Source of the DNA: Gemmataceae bacterium
GTDB lineage: Bacteria > Planctomycetota > Planctomycetia > Gemmatales > Gemmataceae
DNA: 9,167 nt
Assembly (NCBI GenBank): GCA_017853285.1
Contig: JAFMJU010000135.1
Coordinates: 1-9,167, forward strand
Reading direction: 5' to 3'
The notes beneath the pieces are model-generated. The model was not told the origin of the DNA, made no database searches, and saw nothing but the letters and a program-made list of their open reading frames with translations. Shown one piece after another: positions 6,084-9,167 of this stretch. The translations under genes and the position numbers were made by a program. Each line of letters opens with the position of its first letter. Positions within the stretch are counted from its first letter, which is position 1.

Positions 6084-7403
6084 ATGCGCAGGAGTTTGCT
6101 TGCCGCCGGCATGATGGCCGCCATGGCCCTCGTCGCCCCGGCCCAGGATCTCAAGGTTCCCGAGGGTTTCCGCCCGCTGTTCAACGGCAAGGACCTCACC
6201 GGCTGGCACGGCTGGGCCATCCACGAGAAGGGAGCCAATCCCTACGAGGTGGCCAAGGCCTCGGCCGATGATCGCAAGGCGAAGATCGCCAAGTGGACCG
6301 AGGATGCCAAAAAGCACTGGTCCGTCGAGAACGGCGAGCTGGTCAACGACGGCAACGGCGCCTACCTCGCCACCGAGGACGAACTGGGCGACATCGAGTT
6401 GCTGATCGAGTACCGCACCGTGCCCAAGGCCGACAGCGGCATCTACATGCGGGCCACCCCCCAGATCCAGATCTGGGATTACACCAAGGAAGGTGGCAAA
6501 TGGAACCTGGGCGCCGACAAGGGCTCCGGCGGCCTCTGGAACAACTCGAAGGACGCCCCCGGCAAGGACCCGCTCGTGCTGGCCGACAAGCCCCTGGGCG
6601 AGTGGAACAGTTTCCGCATCCGCCAGGTCGGCGAGCGCACCTGGATCCACCTGAACGGCAAGCTCGTGGTCAACGGCGCCCGCATGGAGAACTTCTGGGA
6701 TCGCAAGAGCCCCCTGCCCCGCCAGGGCAAGGTCCTGCTGCAGACCCACGGCGGCGAGATCCGCTGGCGCAACATCTTCGCCCGCGAAATCCCCGCGGCC
6801 GAGGCGAGCGAGATGCTCAAGTCACTGGACAAGGATTCCGGTTTCACCCGCCTCGACGGCTCCTCCCTCGACGGCTGGGCCGGCGCCGCCGCCAACTATG
6901 AGGTCAAGGATGGCGCCATCTGCTGCAAGCCCGGCAAGGGAGGCGTCCTCCACACCAAGGACAAATACGCCGACTTCGTCGTCCGCCTCGAGTACAAGCT
7001 GCCCCCCGGTGGCAACAACGGCCTGGCCATCCGCTACCCGGGCAACGGCGACACCGCCTACACCGGCATGTGCGAGCTCCAGATCCTCGATGACACTTCC
7101 GACAAATACGCGAAGCTCGATCCCCGGCAGTACAACCTGTCCGCCTACGGCATGACCGCCGTGAACCGCGGATACCTCCGTCCAGTCGGCCAGTGGAACT
7201 ACGCCGAGGTCACCGTGAAGGGCTCCACCATCGTCGCCGAACTCAACGGCACACGGGTCCTCGACACCGACCTCTCCAAGGTCGACAAGTTCATGGCCAA
7301 CACCCCCCACCCCGGCAAGGACAACAAGGAAGGCTACTTCGGCTTCGCCGGCCACGGCGACGCCGTCTCCTTCCGCAATGTCCACATCAAGCGCCTGCCC
7401 TGA
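6084..7403 (+). CDS. Secreted protein with two DUF1080 (3-keto-disaccharide hydrolase) domains
   Basis: This 439-residue protein starts at ATG 6084 with AAGGAG 9 nt upstream. Residues 1-21 are a Sec signal (MRRSLLAAGMMAAMALVAPA, cleavage near 20-21). Two PF06439 domains follow. Domain 1 (about 28-236) has FRPLFNGKDLTGW, DSGIYMRATPQIQIWD (117-132), the GSGGLWNN block, GEWNSFRIRQVGERTWIHLNG (172-192) and a closing WRNIFAREI. Domain 2 (about 253-439) has FTRLDGSSLDGW, GGNNGLAIRYPG (309-320), CELQILDD (330-337), GQWNYAEVTVKGSTIVAELNG (369-389) and a closing FRNVHIKRL. Both have the concanavalin-like beta-sandwich pattern. Characterised relatives hydrolyse or eliminate 3-keto-glycosides after oxidation by Gfo/Idh/MocA enzymes. 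The gene forms its own unit, with a strong terminator after it. Action on a 3-keto product of the oxidoreductase at 2454-3764 is plausible but unproven. Confidence 0.93.
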   Translation: MRRSLLAAGMMAAMALVAPAQDLKVPEGFRPLFNGKDLTGWHGWAIHEKGANPYEVAKASADDRKAKIAKWTEDAKKHWSVENGELVNDGNGAYLATEDELGDIELLIEYRTVPKADSGIYMRATPQIQIWDYTKEGGKWNLGADKGSGGLWNNSKDAPGKDPLVLADKPLGEWNSFRIRQVGERTWIHLNGKLVVNGARMENFWDRKSPLPRQGKVLLQTHGGEIRWRNIFAREIPAAEASEMLKSLDKDSGFTRLDGSSLDGWAGAAANYEVKDGAICCKPGKGGVLHTKDKYADFVVRLEYKLPPGGNNGLAIRYPGNGDTAYTGMCELQILDDTSDKYAKLDPRQYNLSAYGMTAVNRGYLRPVGQWNYAEVTVKGSTIVAELNGTRVLDTDLSKVDKFMANTPHPGKDNKEGYFGFAGHGDAVSFRNVHIKRLP

Positions 7404-7426
7404 TCCGGACAGGTTTTCCATGATTC

Positions 7427-7476
7427 CCAAAGGAAGAGGGCCGCCCCAACGGGCGGCCCTCTTCCTTTGGTTTTTT
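7427..7476 (+). terminator. Strong intrinsic terminator after the DUF1080 gene
   Basis: A perfect 20-bp GC-rich stem (7427-7446 with 7451-7470) with a CAAC tetraloop is followed at once by six T (7471-7476). It begins 24 nt after the stop codon at 7403. On the minus strand the same hairpin has no T run, so for the convergent gene ending at 7492 it would be at best a pause or RNA-stabilising structure. Confidence 0.93.
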
Positions 7477-7491
7477 CTGGTGATCCTCGCG

Positions 7492-9060
7492 TCAACCCCG
7501 CAGCAGGGCGGTCGCCTCTTCCAGGCCCGGGGCTTTCACCCGGGCGGCGCTGGCGCTGGCGGTCACCCTGGCCAGGCCGGCAAGGTGGTTCCACCGCAGT
7601 TCCGGTCGGGTGGTTTGAAAATCATCACAGGCGGTGCGGTAGTATTTCTCCGCGTGCAGGGCGCCATCCTCGGTGGTTGCCCACTTCCGCAATATCCGCT
7701 TCGGCTCATCCGCGCCGGCCCCGGTTTCTCCCAAACGCATGACCAGGGCGGCGGCCATGTTCTGGTCACCCGCGCCCACCGCCGCATCCAGTTCCGCCAC
7801 CAACCGCTCGGCGGGCACCTTCCGGGCCGCCTCCAGCATGGCGCCCGCGTAAACCGGCTCGGCCGTGAGGATTTCCGCTCCCCGGTATGCGCGGTCACGG
7901 GCCAGTTGGTACCCCGCCAGCATCAGGCTGATGACTTGTGTCCTCGGGCTCCCCGACCGGGCGATCGCCCGCCATGCATGTGTGGAATCGCCCGAATGCA
8001 CCCCCACCGAATCTCCATGGACGCTGCCTTCCGGCTTGCCCGGCTGGACCTCCCGCCCCTTGCGCCCGGGATCGCGAAGCACCAAATGGTTCGACCCAAG
8101 GGCGATTGCTTCCCCGATATCCTCCGGATGCACCCCCTCCTTCAAGGCAAAGGCGATCGCGGCGGGCGCGCTGGCGGGGGACCCCGAAAGGAAGGAATTG
8201 CTGGCGGTCCTTATCCACGCGGCATCCATCCGCCTTTTACCGGGCGACCACGATTTCAGCTCCAATTCATCCAAAAGGACGGGGATCAAGCTGCGCAACT
8301 CGCCCCATTGCCCGATATAGGATGGGGAAGCCTCGTTCTTCACACAGTAATGGACCGATTGACGCAGCAGGGTGTGGGCATGCCCTGTGCCGACAAAACC
8401 CGCCAACTCCAGGGATTTCGCCACAAGCACCGTGCGGTGCACCTCCGCGCCGTCCTCCACCATTTCCATCAGGGCGTCCAGGGCATGCCCTGTCCCCTTT
8501 CCGGCCAATTCGGCAAACCGTTTTTCCGCCCCTTGGAGGTCCTTGTCCCGGGCCGCATCCCGTAGCCCTTTGCCGGCGACAGCGCCAGGTGGGGGCGTCT
8601 CAATTTTCACCGGCGCAAGGGTGTCAGGTGACGGCCCGCGTTCCTTCAAACGCTGGGCGTTGCGATGGAGCACTTTCAATACGGCCAGCGAGGACCTGGG
8701 ATCATTACCCTCCTCCTGCGCCATTGACCATGCCGGAGCCAGGGCCATCAGCGTGTGAAAGCCGACATAATCCTCCCCCCCAAAAGCCCGGGCGTTGGCC
8801 AAAGCCGTGGCCGCTACGAGGTCGCGGGTCGACACCCCGGATCGAATCTTTGCGATCGACTCCGCGATGATCTTTTCCGGTGGGGTCTGGGCCACAAAGT
8901 CCACCAGGGGTTCCAACGGCCCGAAGGTCAACCGGCCTGGCTCCTCCCCCGCCCAGGCGGGCGAAAGCCCCAGTTCCTGGCTGAAGCCCCATCCCAGGCT
9001 GGCAAGCAGCATGCCCTTGGCCGTGTCCGCAAGCAATTCCCGTCGGCTAGGTCCGGCCAT
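7492..9060 (-). CDS. Tat-exported protein of unknown function, 522 residues
   Basis: I cannot name this family with confidence. ATG 9060 is chosen because GGGGAG lies 7 nt upstream; a longer reading from TTG at 9093 has AGGAG directly abutting it. Residues 1-37 form a Tat signal (PSRRELLADTAKGMLLASLG, Arg6, Arg7) with likely cleavage after AWA (35-37). The mature part is mostly helical by composition and contains many His in motif-like places: DYVGFHTLMALAPAW (His102), GTGHALDALMEMVEDGAEVH (His192, His208), GTGHAHTLLRQSVHYCVKNE (His227, His229, His237), GSNHLV (His325) and VHGDSVGVHSGDSTHAWRAIA (His348, 355, 361). This suggests metal binding or an exported enzyme. A distant link to questin-oxidase-like proteins is only a guess. 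It converges with the DUF1080 gene and appears monocistronic in the window. Confidence 0.85.
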   Translation of the reverse strand: MAGPSRRELLADTAKGMLLASLGWGFSQELGLSPAWAGEEPGRLTFGPLEPLVDFVAQTPPEKIIAESIAKIRSGVSTRDLVAATALANARAFGGEDYVGFHTLMALAPAWSMAQEEGNDPRSSLAVLKVLHRNAQRLKERGPSPDTLAPVKIETPPPGAVAGKGLRDAARDKDLQGAEKRFAELAGKGTGHALDALMEMVEDGAEVHRTVLVAKSLELAGFVGTGHAHTLLRQSVHYCVKNEASPSYIGQWGELRSLIPVLLDELELKSWSPGKRRMDAAWIRTASNSFLSGSPASAPAAIAFALKEGVHPEDIGEAIALGSNHLVLRDPGRKGREVQPGKPEGSVHGDSVGVHSGDSTHAWRAIARSGSPRTQVISLMLAGYQLARDRAYRGAEILTAEPVYAGAMLEAARKVPAERLVAELDAAVGAGDQNMAAALVMRLGETGAGADEPKRILRKWATTEDGALHAEKYYRTACDDFQTTRPELRWNHLAGLARVTASASAARVKAPGLEEATALLRG

Positions 9061-9167
9061 GGCTTGACTCCCCGGGAGAAGCAGGTGAAACAACTCCTAA
9101 ACCTAACATTTTTCCGGCTTCATAAATTGGAAAAAGCTGGAGGTCCATGCCTGGGTGCCGAATTCGA
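9061..9167. other. Right-edge region upstream of the 522-residue Tat protein gene
   Basis: The 107 bases hold the GGGGAG ribosome site of the Tat protein gene (9069-9074 on the minus strand) and a locally AT-rich patch (9100-9136) where its promoter probably lies. I could not pair a convincing -35 and -10 box. A 33-codon minus-strand reading frame (9148-9047) overlaps the gene start and lacks a ribosome site, so it is not called. Confidence 0.4.

Noticed and set aside
5883..6749. Minus-strand open frame of 288 codons
   Set aside because: It is antisense to the first DUF1080 domain and is low in complexity (Val, Leu, Gly, Ala), as expected of a shadow.
9047..9148. 33-codon minus-strand reading frame overlapping the start of the 522-residue protein gene
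   Set aside because: No ribosome site, no recognisable content, and it overlaps the Tat signal coding region by 14 nt; a chance frame.
9155..9167. Right end, reverse-complemented, resembles an EcoRI cloning adapter (GAATTCGGCAC)
   Set aside because: Only 11-13 bases match and the stretch runs smoothly into plausible genomic sequence; a 6-bp site plus a few bases is expected by chance. It can be checked only with the sequence beyond the window.
1..9167. CRISPR arrays, transposon inverted repeats, rRNA and riboswitches
   Set aside because: No regularly spaced repeats, no transposase, no rRNA-like stretches and no recognisable riboswitch core were seen.

Overview
The window most likely comes from a planctomycete chromosome. 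The GC-rich genes, the many exported proteins with twin-arginine (Tat) or Sec signals, the Gfo/Idh/MocA oxidoreductase plus TIM-barrel isomerase pair, a double DUF1080 (3-keto-disaccharide hydrolase, PF06439) protein and an integrase of the type common in that phylum all point there. This is judged from protein family character; no search was possible.

Layout. (1) 1-1177, minus strand: a tyrosine recombinase/integrase running off the left edge before its catalytic tyrosine. It has its own sigma70-like promoter (1231-1258) and a perfect 20-bp palindrome (1197-1216) between promoter and start. (2) 1264-1565, minus: tRNA-Gln(CTG) then tRNA-Pro(TGG), with a good promoter in front and a strong hairpin terminator behind. 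The integrase next to the 3' end of tRNA-Pro suggests the edge of an integrated element. (3) 1575-3764, minus: a two-gene operon of a Tat-exported Gfo/Idh/MocA oxidoreductase followed 27 nt later by a Tat-exported sugar phosphate isomerase/epimerase-like protein. (4) 3918-4925, plus: a secreted protein of unknown function. (5) 4935-5816, minus: purU, formyltetrahydrofolate deformylase, convergent with the previous gene. (6) 6084-7403, plus: a secreted tandem DUF1080 protein with an attenuator-like hairpin in its leader and a 20-bp-stem terminator after it. (7) 7492-9060, minus: a Tat-exported 522-residue protein of unknown function.

How they may work together. Gfo/Idh/MocA enzymes that oxidise glycosides at C3, DUF1080 proteins that act on the 3-keto products and TIM-barrel isomerase-like partners are known components of the oxidative 3-keto-glycoside route of glycan breakdown. 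All three classes occur within 6 kb here and all carry export signals, so an extracytoplasmic version of this route is the most interesting functional reading. The genes are not in one operon and no substrate can be read from the sequence. purU (one-carbon/formate metabolism) and the tRNAs look like ordinary housekeeping neighbours. No stretch longer than 300 bases is free of genes; the longest gap is 5817-6083.
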